A stretch of 64,000 nt of DNA, from assembly GCA_905221605.1 (NCBI GenBank), contig CAJNDS010002652.1, forward strand, positions 77,436-141,435. Reading direction: 5' to 3'. The stretch is from Symbiodinium natans (lineage: Eukaryota > Sar > Dinophyceae > Suessiales > Symbiodiniaceae). A model generated the notes under the pieces. The model did not search any database. It saw only the letters and a program-made list of their open reading frames with translations, and was not told the origin of the DNA. The first letter of the stretch is position 1; each line of letters begins with the position of its first letter. This document shows positions 35,871 to 43,392 of this stretch, in pieces. Both the position numbers and the translations under genes were made by a program.

Positions 35871-35981
35871 CTTGGTAGCCCAGTAACCATATGATAATAA
35901 GGGCACCCTTTTTTGGGTTGGTTACTTTATAAGGGAGCCTTGAATCAATAAAAGGGAAAAGGGTGCCACTGGGCTACCAAG
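35871..35981. repeat. Fold-back (MITE-like) element, family A, 111 bp
   Basis: This is the best copy. A 14-bp perfect inverted end CTTGGTAGCCCAGT is present at both ends (right end read on minus). It is the same length as 34472-34582 and has no coding capacity. Confidence 0.75.
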
Positions 35982-36130
35982 TAAATATTTGGTGTTATAA
36001 GGGCCGGTGGCCTCTTTATCTGTTACCCATATACCTTCATCTAGCCCTTAGATACCCTAATAAGAACCCCAACTTTACATGCCCTCTAAAACAGCAACCC
36101 TACTTAAAGAGACCACCAACCCACATAAAT

Positions 36131-36186
36131 TAGGTGCCGTCTTTTCATAGGGATCCCAGAAGGGACCCGAAGTTTGACAGCCACCC
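36131..36186 (-). repeat. Half copy of fold-back family C
   Basis: The reverse complement starts GGGTGGCTGTCAAACTTCGG and continues to CGGCACCTAA, colinear with the first 55 bp of 38111-38212. Confidence 0.5.
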
Positions 36187-36421
36187 ACATCTCGAGTTGG
36201 CGCGCTTGAGGGTGCCAGGCGTTCGGGTTTAGGGTTTAGGGTTTGGGGTTTGGGGTTTGGGGTTTGGGGTTGGGGGTTGAGGGTTGAGGGTTTAGGGTTT
36301 AGGGGTTCGGGGTTTGGGGTTGAGGGTTGAGGGTTTAGGGTTTAGGGTTTAGGGGTTTAGGGGGGCGTTCGGGTTTTGGGGTTTAGGGTTTAGGATTAGG
36401 CCTCCGCCCTCATCACCAGCA

Positions 36422-36424
<3 letters not shown>

Positions 36425-36459
<35 letters not shown>
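36425..36459. repeat. GA microsatellite
   Basis: This is an uninterrupted GA repeat of about 35 bp. Confidence 0.95.
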
Positions 36460-36464
<5 letters not shown>

Positions 36465-37371
36465 TCCGAGGACCCAACATGGGGGTTTAGGATATTCGGG
36501 GTACCTTATCGGGTCATTATGATAAGGGGATCCTACAAATTGGGAGTCTATCTTAGGGGTACCCTATTTTCGTAAGCCCCTAAAAATATGAGCCACGGCA
36601 CCGCCGCTCTAGAATCAAAAGGCTCGAAGATCTTCCCTGCACCATTGTTGGGGTACTACTTAAAGATGATCATGTTGTTCCATATTGGGTTTCAGTATTC
36701 ATAAAGAATGTAAGATGATCTTCAACAGTGAGCCAGTCCGGCCACTGAAATTCTGAAGCCGAAACGCCAGGCCTAAATTCCGCAAGTCACAAAAACTTTC
36801 GGAAGCGGATGCGGAACCTTCTAAAGGAACCACTAAATTCTTGAACCCCGGTACATCTTCAAACCCGGAAATACCCCTGAAGCCCTAGCCCCAACATATT
36901 GTGAACATCCCGAACCCCTACATCTCCGAAACTCTGGAAGCCCCTCAAAGCCCCAAAGCTCCTCAGATCCGTGCGGAACTCTTGAAGTCTTGAATTTAGG
37001 AAAACAGGGGGCCCATCATACAAACCCCCAAAATTCCCTGAAAATAAAGACCCCAAGCATGTGCCCTTAATTTCGGAAACCCCCAAATTCCCTCCAGCCC
37101 CCACCGAACCCAAAAATCCTGAGCCCGCCTCCAACAGGAATCGCGCCTTGGCTGGCCCGAAACCTGGGCTTGCGAGCACAACAAACCCTAGACAAGGTTT
37201 AGGGTTTTAGGGCTGAGGGGTTAGGGTTTTATGGCTTGAGGGGGTGTATGACTTAAGGCTGAGGGTTTAGGTTTTAGGGTCTATGGCTTGAGGGCTGAGG
37301 GCTTAGGTGTTAGGGAGTATGGCTTGAGGGCTGAGGGCTTAGGTTTTTGGGTTTGAGGGTTGAGGTTTCAC

Positions 37372-37416
37372 TAGCTTCCCCAATGGCCTACGAGCAAGAA
37401 AGCTTATCTGCTGCTC
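37372..37416 (-). CDS. Putative exon of the left gene
   Basis: Acceptor AACCCAGTCAAG, 15 codons EQQISFLARRPLGKL, donor GTGAAACC, phase 0 in and out. The preceding intron (37417-37756) is almost pure telomere repeat. Confidence 0.55.
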
Positions 37417-37756
37417 CTTGACTGGGTTATAAACCCTAAACCCTAAACCCTAAACCCTAAACCCTAAACCCTAAACCCTAAACCCTAAACCCTAAACCCT
37501 AAACCCTAAACCCTAAACCCCTAAACCCATAAACCCTAAACCCTAAACCCTAAACCCTAAACCCTAAACCCTAAACCCTAAACCCTAAACCCTAAACCCT
37601 AAACCCTAAACCCTAAACCCTAAACCCTAAACCCTAAACCCTAAACCCTAAACCCTAAACCCTAAACCCTAACCTAAACCCTAAACCCTAAACCCTAAAC
37701 CCTAAACCCTAAACCCTAAACCCTAAACCCTAAACCCTAAACCCTAAACCCTAAAC
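37417..37756 (-). repeat. Telomere-repeat tract filling a putative intron, about 340 bp
   Basis: On the minus strand it starts GTTTAGGG at an exon end, runs as about 45 TTTAGGG units with very few changes, and ends TTTATAACCCAGTCAAG before the next exon. It is the second longest clean tract in the window and the plainest case of a telomere array occupying an intron. Confidence 0.7.
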
Positions 37757-37816
37757 TGAACTCCAAGCTTGAAACGAAGAGAGCACGCGCTCTGCTGGGC
37801 TTGTAGGTCCCCGAGC
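37757..37816 (-). CDS. Putative exon bounded by telomere-repeat introns
   Basis: Acceptor GGGTTCAG, then exactly 20 codons, ARGPTSPAERVLSSFQAWSS, then GTTTAGGG. The intron before it (37817-37888, 72 bp) also starts GTTTAGGG. Confidence 0.55.
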
Positions 37817-37888
37817 CTGAACCCTGAACTGTGTAGCTCCCTAGACCCTAAACCCTAAACCCTAAACCCTAAACCCTAAACCCTAAAC

Positions 37889-37915
37889 CCTTGGTCCAGG
37901 CAGAGTGGGCAAGGA
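37889..37915 (-). CDS. Putative short exon
   Basis: Acceptor GAGCCCTAG, nine codons SLPTLPGPR, donor AAGG followed by GTTTAGGG. A longer version (to 37948, acceptor ATCAAAGCAG) is open in another frame. Confidence 0.4.
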
Positions 37916-38110
37916 CTAGGGCTCAAGGCTTGCAAGCGGCTCCCGGGTCTGCTTTGATTCAGGGTTTGGGGACTTTGGGGTTTGTGGCTTGGGACTTGCA
38001 CTATTGCTTAATCCCTGTTCCCCTAGGAAGAAAAAAGGACCTTTTTGGTTGATATATAAGAAGGCCCATAACCCAAAAAGTAAAAAGGATCCCTAACACT
38101 GATCTAGATT

Positions 38111-38212
38111 GGGTGGTTGTCAAAATTATTGTCCCTTCTTGGATCCCTATGATAATGCGGCACCTAATATTTAGGGTACCCCAAAAAGGGATCATAATTT
38201 TGACAACCACCC
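38111..38212. repeat. Fold-back (MITE-like) element, family C, complete
   Basis: The inverted ends are about 30 bp: GGGTGGTTGTCAAAATTATT on the left and GGGTGGTTGTCAAAATTATG from the right. Half copies lie at 35825-35862 and 36131-36186. Confidence 0.75.
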
Positions 38213-38230
38213 TATTGTGGATTCTGAAGC

Positions 38231-38287
38231 CCCCAAGTTCTTGCACATCCGCAACAATGGAAAGTCATGCAAAAGAGCCCCGGCAAT
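38231..38287 (-). CDS. Putative exon, furthest upstream seen before the PPR gene
   Basis: Acceptor GCTGCGGCTTTCAG, 19 codons IAGALLHDFPLLRMCKNLG, and a GC donor GCTTCAG that touches the fold-back element at 38111-38212. Phase 0. Confidence 0.5.
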
Positions 38288-38596
38288 CTGAAAGCCGCAG
38301 CACTACACCCTTGCCCTGTGAGCAGGGTTTAGGGCTTGGGGTTTCAGGCTTAGGGTTTGGGGTTTAGGGCTCAGGGTTCAGGGGACTGAAGCTCAAGTAC
38401 CAAAGTACCGAAGTACCACGGCTTTGGGCGCTGGACTCTGGGTTCAAGACCATGAATGCATGTGAGCAGAAACCTGAAGAAATGACATTAGAAGAACCAT
38501 CTGTTTCCGACCATGCAAAAGGGCTGCTTTGATTTTCTGAGGATGCTTTCCACTTCAACCATCCAGTGCTGAAGAGTAGACACCGGAGACGGCACT

Positions 38597-39628
38597 TCAA
38601 TACTCAGTGGAGCCTGACAGGACCTTATGCAAGACCTTGAGCACATATTTGGATAGCTTTGTCGTGACTCCAAGCGAATGAACCTCGTCCAACACTGACC
38701 TGAGTTCGCGGAGGCGGTCATCTCCCAATGCTTTGAGCTCTCTGGCAAGCTCAGACTCATCTCTTGGGGTGGCTTTTCCTGTGCCGAATACTGCTGCAAC
38801 GTAGCTTTCCAGAAACATTCGGTTAGCCGGAACCCCGCGAAACTTCATGTCTGCTCGTACATGCTGGATTTTGTCCAGCGATGCCCCAGTATGTGCTCGA
38901 ACCAGGTTTGTGAAAGTTGACACGCATGGTTGCAGTCCTCTAGCCAGCATCTGATCGTAGAGGTACCTAGCGCCTGAGTGGCTTGGTGGGTTGGCGTTCT
39001 TGCATGCATTGATGGCCGAATTGAACACAATCGAGTCTGTCTGCAGCGTATTCGTGATCATGTAGTCAAGAATTTGGGCGGCACCTGCTATATCGCCTAC
39101 TTCGGCAGCCGCGTCGATGCGAGCTCCGGCAAACAACTTGTCAATCCACTTCCTGTCTGCAGCCTCTTTCCAGATCTGCTGGACCATATCCACATTGTGC
39201 AGCTTGCCAAAAATCTTGAGTGCCAGGTGCAGAACCACTTTGTTCAGCTCACAGGCCGGTAAGCTCCTGAATTTATGATATATCTTCGCGGCCTCTGCTT
39301 GCTTGCCACACCTGTAGGCAGCTTGCATTGCTGCTGCGTAAACACCCGGGGCGGAGCCAGTGTAGCTCCGAAACTGTCTGGAAACTTTGAACCAGTCACC
39401 CTTCTTACCTGCTGTAGCGATATTCCATGTAAGCTCGGATTCCTCACGAGACACCCTTCTGGAACCAAGCGCTTGGGGATCTACCTTGACACTCCAGCTT
39501 TGTCCAACTTTTTCTCTGTAAAGACTCGGACTTGATTGCCTGGGAAAGCTAAAGGAGATCCCGCTGATGCATGCGCACAACAACAATGCCCCTGAGATGT
39601 GACGCGCACGAGCGTGACCACATGTCAT
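38597..39628 (-). CDS. Intronless pentatricopeptide-repeat (PPR) protein, probably organelle-targeted
   Basis: The 343-residue protein starts with a hydrophobic segment (residues about 11-28, ISGALLLCACISGISFSF) followed by a Ser/Arg-rich region, as expected of a signal-plus-transit leader for a peridinin plastid; a mitochondrial target is possible. Residues about 94-270 contain about five 35-residue helical-pair repeats of PPR type: PGVYAAAMQAAYRCGKQAEA, then repeats around 129-163, 164-197, DSIVFNSAINACKNAN (198-235) and CVSTFTNLVRAHTG (235-270). PPR proteins bind organelle RNA and act in its processing. The C-terminal 70 residues are helical and charged without clear repeats. The frame has no introns although neighbouring exons are tiny, and a degraded spliced-leader relic lies upstream at 39908-39928, so it is likely a reverse-transcribed copy. 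The function of this member is unknown. Confidence 0.85.
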   Translation of the reverse strand: MTCGHARARHISGALLLCACISGISFSFPRQSSPSLYREKVGQSWSVKVDPQALGSRRVSREESELTWNIATAGKKGDWFKVSRQFRSYTGSAPGVYAAAMQAAYRCGKQAEAAKIYHKFRSLPACELNKVVLHLALKIFGKLHNVDMVQQIWKEAADRKWIDKLFAGARIDAAAEVGDIAGAAQILDYMITNTLQTDSIVFNSAINACKNANPPSHSGARYLYDQMLARGLQPCVSTFTNLVRAHTGASLDKIQHVRADMKFRGVPANRMFLESYVAAVFGTGKATPRDESELARELKALGDDRLRELRSVLDEVHSLGVTTKLSKYVLKVLHKVLSGSTEY

Positions 39629-39907
39629 GGGCCAGCCACAGCCCGGCCCTTCAACAGGAAGCTGGGCCAGTCAAGTGTTCATGCTAAAGCCGGCTTGGTC
39701 TCAAAGTTTAAGCTACGATTTCTTCTGAAGGTCCAACAACATGCCAAACATCGTGCAAGGAACTCTTCTTTTGAAACAAAGTTGTTTGGGTCCTGGTAAT
39801 CTGGCGCCCAACCTGCATCAGATGGGGCGATTTGCTGGGTTTAAGGTTCTCGAAGCCCTGAACCCTAAAGAACCTTCTGCCCAAAGCCAATGAGGCGTCA
39901 CGTGACC

Positions 39908-39928
39908 CTGAAGCCAAAATGAGCTACC
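39908..39928 (-). other. Relic of the dinoflagellate spliced leader
   Basis: The minus strand reads GTAGCTCATTTTGGCTTCAG. The dinoflagellate leader is CCGTAGCCATTTTGGCTCAAG, so the relic matches apart from two single-base insertions and end changes. It lies about 280 bp upstream of the PPR start codon in the sense orientation, the mark of a trans-spliced mRNA that was reverse-transcribed and integrated. Confidence 0.55.
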
Positions 39929-40177
39929 ACTTATACAGCTTTGCAAACCTAATCGTCAAAACCTACAGCAGCTGCATCCTCAAACCCTGAAGCTTAACAT
40001 TGCTCACCCCTCACTCACTCAGCGCCAAATCCGAAGAGAAGGAGCGCGGCACGGGCGAAACAAACTCGAAGATAGAAATTAAGGGGGGGTTGTATCTGTA
40101 CAAGAGGCATGTAATCAGAGACTCGGGGCAAACCAGTGAAACTTAACACCCTTAACCCTAAACCCTGCATCTTACCT

Positions 40178-40254
40178 GCACCCCCCAAACTACCCTTTAA
40201 TAAAGGGTGCTAGAATAGCCTACTGTTCTGGTGTAAAGGTAGTTGGGGGGGTGC
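40178..40254. repeat. Fold-back element, family D
   Basis: GCACCCCCCAAACTACCCTT on the left pairs with AAGGTAGTTGGGGGGGTGC on the right, around TTTAATAAAGGGTGC. A right-truncated copy lies at 62307-62360. Confidence 0.65.
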
Positions 40255-40797
40255 TGGCAAGCCCTAACCCTGGATTCTCTTTCAAAAGCCCAAGGCGCTG
40301 CGACAGTACTCCGTCCAGTCTCGGCCCTCGGGCGGATATGTGCCTGCAGAGCAGAACATGTTGGGGGGTTTAGGGGCTTAGGGGGGGGGGGGGTTTAGTG
40401 GGCTTAGGGGGCTTTAGGGGCTTTTTTGGGGGCTTTGGGAACCGGAAGCCCTGCTTAGGTTTTGGGTTTTGGGTTTCGGGTTGTTCAAAACGTCAGATCT
40501 GAAGAGCCAATTGAGGGCTTGAAAAGAGAGCGCCGCAAGTCGCAAGGGTCTACGTGGCCGGAGTGTCGGGGCCTGGGGACGTGCAGGTTGTAGCTTTGAA
40601 GGTTTTCAGCAAGGCTGCGTACTTTGAGCCGAGGGTTTAGGCTCAGGGTTAAGATGCTTTCTCCGGCGATGCTCCGCTGGTAGTGTAGTAGTTGGCTTGG
40701 GTCCCCTAAACCCTAAACCCTAAACCCTAAACCCTAAACCCTAAACCGGTCTCTTTTAAGGGGTTTTTCTCTTTTACAACCAGAGGGCTCTCTAAGC

Positions 40798-40854
40798 CGG
40801 GTTTGCCCACTCCCCCGACCGGCCGGGGGGGTCGAACTCGAATGGCGAAAGCTC
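40798..40854 (-). CDS. Putative exon
   Basis: Acceptor CACGCAACCAAG, ELSPFEFDPPGRSGEWANP, then a GC donor (GCTTAGAG), or a TAG stop in the same frame if it is a last exon. It is flanked by CCCTAAA tracts on both sides. Gene membership is unknown. Confidence 0.4.
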
Positions 40855-41400
40855 CTTGGTTGCGTGGGCTTGCCAAACCCTAAACCCTAAACCCGAAACC
40901 CTAAACCCTACACCCTTTAACCTTTTAACCTTTTAACCTTTCAACCCTAAACCCTAAACGCTACACCCTAAACCCTTTAACCTCTTAAACCCTTTAACCT
41001 CTTAAACCCTAAGCCCTAAACCCTAAACCCCAAACCTTAAACCCTAAACCCCAATTGCAGGGGGAGGAGGGCCCCTTACATGACCTTAACTAGGCTTACT
41101 AATCCCTGTATAGCCTTACTTATGGGGGGAACCCAGGGGGGGAAATATAGAGGGGGGTAGTACGTGAACCCATGATAGCGGGTCTAGTTTGGGGTTTGGG
41201 GTTTGGGGTTTGGGGTTTGGGGTTTGGGTGAGCAGGATTTTGGCTCATCGTTGTGTTTTTTAGGGGTTGTCTGAGGTTTCGAGGGTGTCAGCGGGTCGTG
41301 AAAGGGTGTGGAGGGCTGGTTCTTTGGGGGGAATATGGTTCAAATTGGGGTTATAGGGTTGCGCGAGGTTTGCTTGGAGCTTTTAGGGTTTAGGGTTTAG

Positions 41401-41500
41401 NNNNNNNNNNNNNNNNNNNNNNNNNNNNNNNNNNNNNNNNNNNNNNNNNNNNNNNNNNNNNNNNNNNNNNNNNNNNNNNNNNNNNNNNNNNNNNNNNNNN
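41401..41500. other. Assembly gap (100 N)
   Basis: Exactly 100 N, the usual placeholder for a gap of unknown size, lie between a telomere tract and the palindrome array. Confidence 0.99.
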
Positions 41501-41530
41501 GGGGGGATTCCCCAGACCCCACCCCCCCAG

Positions 41531-42240
41531 CTCGATTTGGCCAAATTTTGCCCGGAGGCTGCCCGGCAAAATCTGGCCAAATCGAGCCGCGCCTTTCTGG
41601 AGGCCCGAAATTATTTAAACTATCGCGGCTCGATTTGGCCAAATTTTGCCGGGCAGCCTCCGGGCAAAATTTAGCCAAATCGAGCCACGCATTTCTCATC
41701 GCATACGAAGGGCAGCCCGATTTGGCCAAATTTTGCCCGGAAGCTGCCCGGCAAAATTTGGCCAAATCGAGCCGCGATAGTTTAAAAATTTCGGGCCTTC
41801 AGAAAGGCGCGGCTCGATTTGGCCAAATTTTGCCCGGAGGCTGCCCGGCAAAATCTGGCCAAATCGAGCCGCGCATTTCTCATCGCGTTCGACGAGCAGC
41901 CCGATTTGGCCAAATTTTGCCCGCAGACTGCCCGGCAAAATTTGGCCAAATCGAGCCGCGCCTTTCTGGAGGCCCGAAAATATTTAAACTATCGCGGCTC
42001 GATTTGGCCAAATTTTGCCGGGAAGTCTGCGGGCAAAATTTGGCCAAATCGGGCTGCTCGTCGTACGCGCTGAGAAATGCGCGGCTCGATTTGGCCAAAT
42101 TTTGCCGGGCAGCCTCCGGGCAAAATTTGGCCAAATCGAGCCGCGCATTTCTCATGGCATACGAAGAACAGCCCGATTTGGCCAAATTTTGCCCGCAGGC
42201 TGCCCGGCAAAATTTGGCCAAATCGAGCCGCGATAGTTTA
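41531..42240. repeat. Array of eight 56-bp palindromes with two spacer types in changing orientation
   Basis: Each unit is an imperfect palindrome, CTCGATTTGGCCAAATTTTG...CAAAATTTGGCCAAATCGAG, starting at about 41531, 41629, 41716, 41813, 41900, 41998, 42085 and 42172. Units are about 98 or 87 bp apart because spacer A (CGCGCCTTTCTGGAGGCCCG...) or spacer B (GCATTTCTCATCGC...) lies between them. Spacer order and orientation are A+, B+, A-, B+, A+, B-, B+, A-. The asymmetric loop (CCGGAGGCTGCCCGG) also flips. Long open frames exist on both strands, made of the repeat, and I do not call them genes. Confidence 0.9.
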
Positions 42241-43020
42241 AATAATTTCGTTCAATTAGTTCATTCATTTCCAAATGGGGGGGGATTCCCCAGCCCCCAC
42301 CCCCCCCCTTTGGAAATAAATGAATTAATTGAATTAATTGAATTAATTGAATTAATTGAATTAATTGAATTAATTGAATTAATTCAATTCATTCATTTAT
42401 TTCCAAAGGGGGGGGTGGAATTAATTGAATTAATTGAATTAATTGAATTAATTGAATTAATTGAATTGATTCAATTAGTTCAATTAATTCAATTAATTCA
42501 ATTATTTCCAAATGGGGGGATTCCCCAGCCCCCACCCCTCCCCCCCCTTTGGAAATAAATGAATTAATTGAATTAATTGAAATAATTGAATTAATTCAAT
42601 TAATTCAATTAATTCCACCTCCCCTTTGGAAATAAATGAATTAATTGAATTAATTGAAATTCAATTAATTCAATTAATTCAATTAATTCAATTAATTCAA
42701 TTAATTCAATTAATTCAATTAATTCCACCTCCCCTTTGGAAATAAATGAATTAATTGAATTAGTTGAATTAATTCAATTAATTCAATTAATTCAATTAAT
42801 TCAATTAATTCAATTAATTCAATTAATTCAATTAATTCATTAAAGGGGGGGGTGGGGGCTGGGGAATCCCCCCCATTTGGAAATAAATGAATTACTTGAA
42901 TTAATTGAAATAATTGAATTAATTCAATTAATTCAATTAATTCCACCTCCCCTTTGGAAATAAATCAATTAATTGAATTAATTGAATTAATTCAATTATT
43001 TCCAAATGGGGGGTGGAGGC
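42241..43020. repeat. GAATTAATT array with inverted blocks
   Basis: Nine-base units GAATTAATT and their complement AATTAATTC alternate in blocks, separated by TTTGGAAATAAATGAATT and by G-run/C-run segments such as TTCCAAATGGGGGG and CCCCACCCC. The blocks are mirror images, so the region can fold extensively. Frames through it encode only Glu-Leu-Ile repeats. Confidence 0.9.
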
Positions 43021-43022
43021 TG

Positions 43023-43392
43023 GGGCATCCTCCTCCCCCCAATACTAAACCACGAGCCCGGGCCTCCCCCCAATACTAAAGCACGAGCCCGGGCCTCCCC
43101 CCAATACTAAATTACGAGCCCGGGCCTTCCCGCAATACTAAATCACGAGCCCGGGCCTCCCCCCAATACTAAATCACGAGCCCGGGCTAAATCACGAGCC
43201 CGCGCCTCCAAATTACGAGGCCGGGCCTCCCCCCAATACTAAATCACGAGCCCGGGCCTCCCCCCAATACTAAATCACGAGCCCGGGCCTCCCGCAATAC
43301 TAAATCACGAGCCCGGGCCTCCCCCCAATACTAATTTACGAGCCCGGGCCTCCTCCCAATACTAAATCACGAGCCCTCCTCCCCCCAATACT
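43023..43392. repeat. 31-bp tandem satellite, about 12 units
   Basis: The unit is CCAATACTAAATCACGAGCC followed by CGGGCCTCCCC. Spacing is 31 bp in the intact units, with a few shortened copies near 43180-43220. Confidence 0.95.

Larger units (their letters stand above)
30775..38230. repeat. Second stretch of telomere mosaic with exons and fold-back elements
   Basis: It has the same organisation as the first 10 kb. Large unassigned pieces are 32735-33556 (degenerate CCCTAAA and A/C-rich repeats plus a GACA microsatellite), 33613-34194 (TTTAGGG tract, then unique DNA without a clear exon) and 35982-37371. In the last, a fold-back half copy is at 36131-36186, a GA microsatellite at 36425-36459 and an open minus frame at 36859-37179, for which I cannot find a convincing start, domain or splice sites. 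Confidence 0.8.
39929..41400. repeat. Telomere mosaic before the assembly gap
   Basis: It contains a fold-back element (40178-40254), degenerate TTTAGGG/CCCTAAA tracts, CCTTTTAA-type variants near 40915-41000, a run of about 14 G at 40381-40394 and a worn fold-back copy at 41075-41165. One exon candidate is at 40798-40854. I see no other gene. Confidence 0.75.

Noticed and set aside
36859-37179. A 106-codon minus frame (Gly/Phe/Leu-rich)
   Set aside because: It may contain exonic sequence, but I found no convincing acceptor-donor pair or domain, and the composition resembles G-rich repeat decay.
41548-42558. A 336-codon + strand frame (DLAKFCPEAARQNLAKSS repeats) and long minus frames in the same place
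   Set aside because: They are produced by the palindrome array, which is open on both strands, and the second half is Glu-Leu-Ile repeats from GAATTAATT. There are no start context, domain or splice signals.
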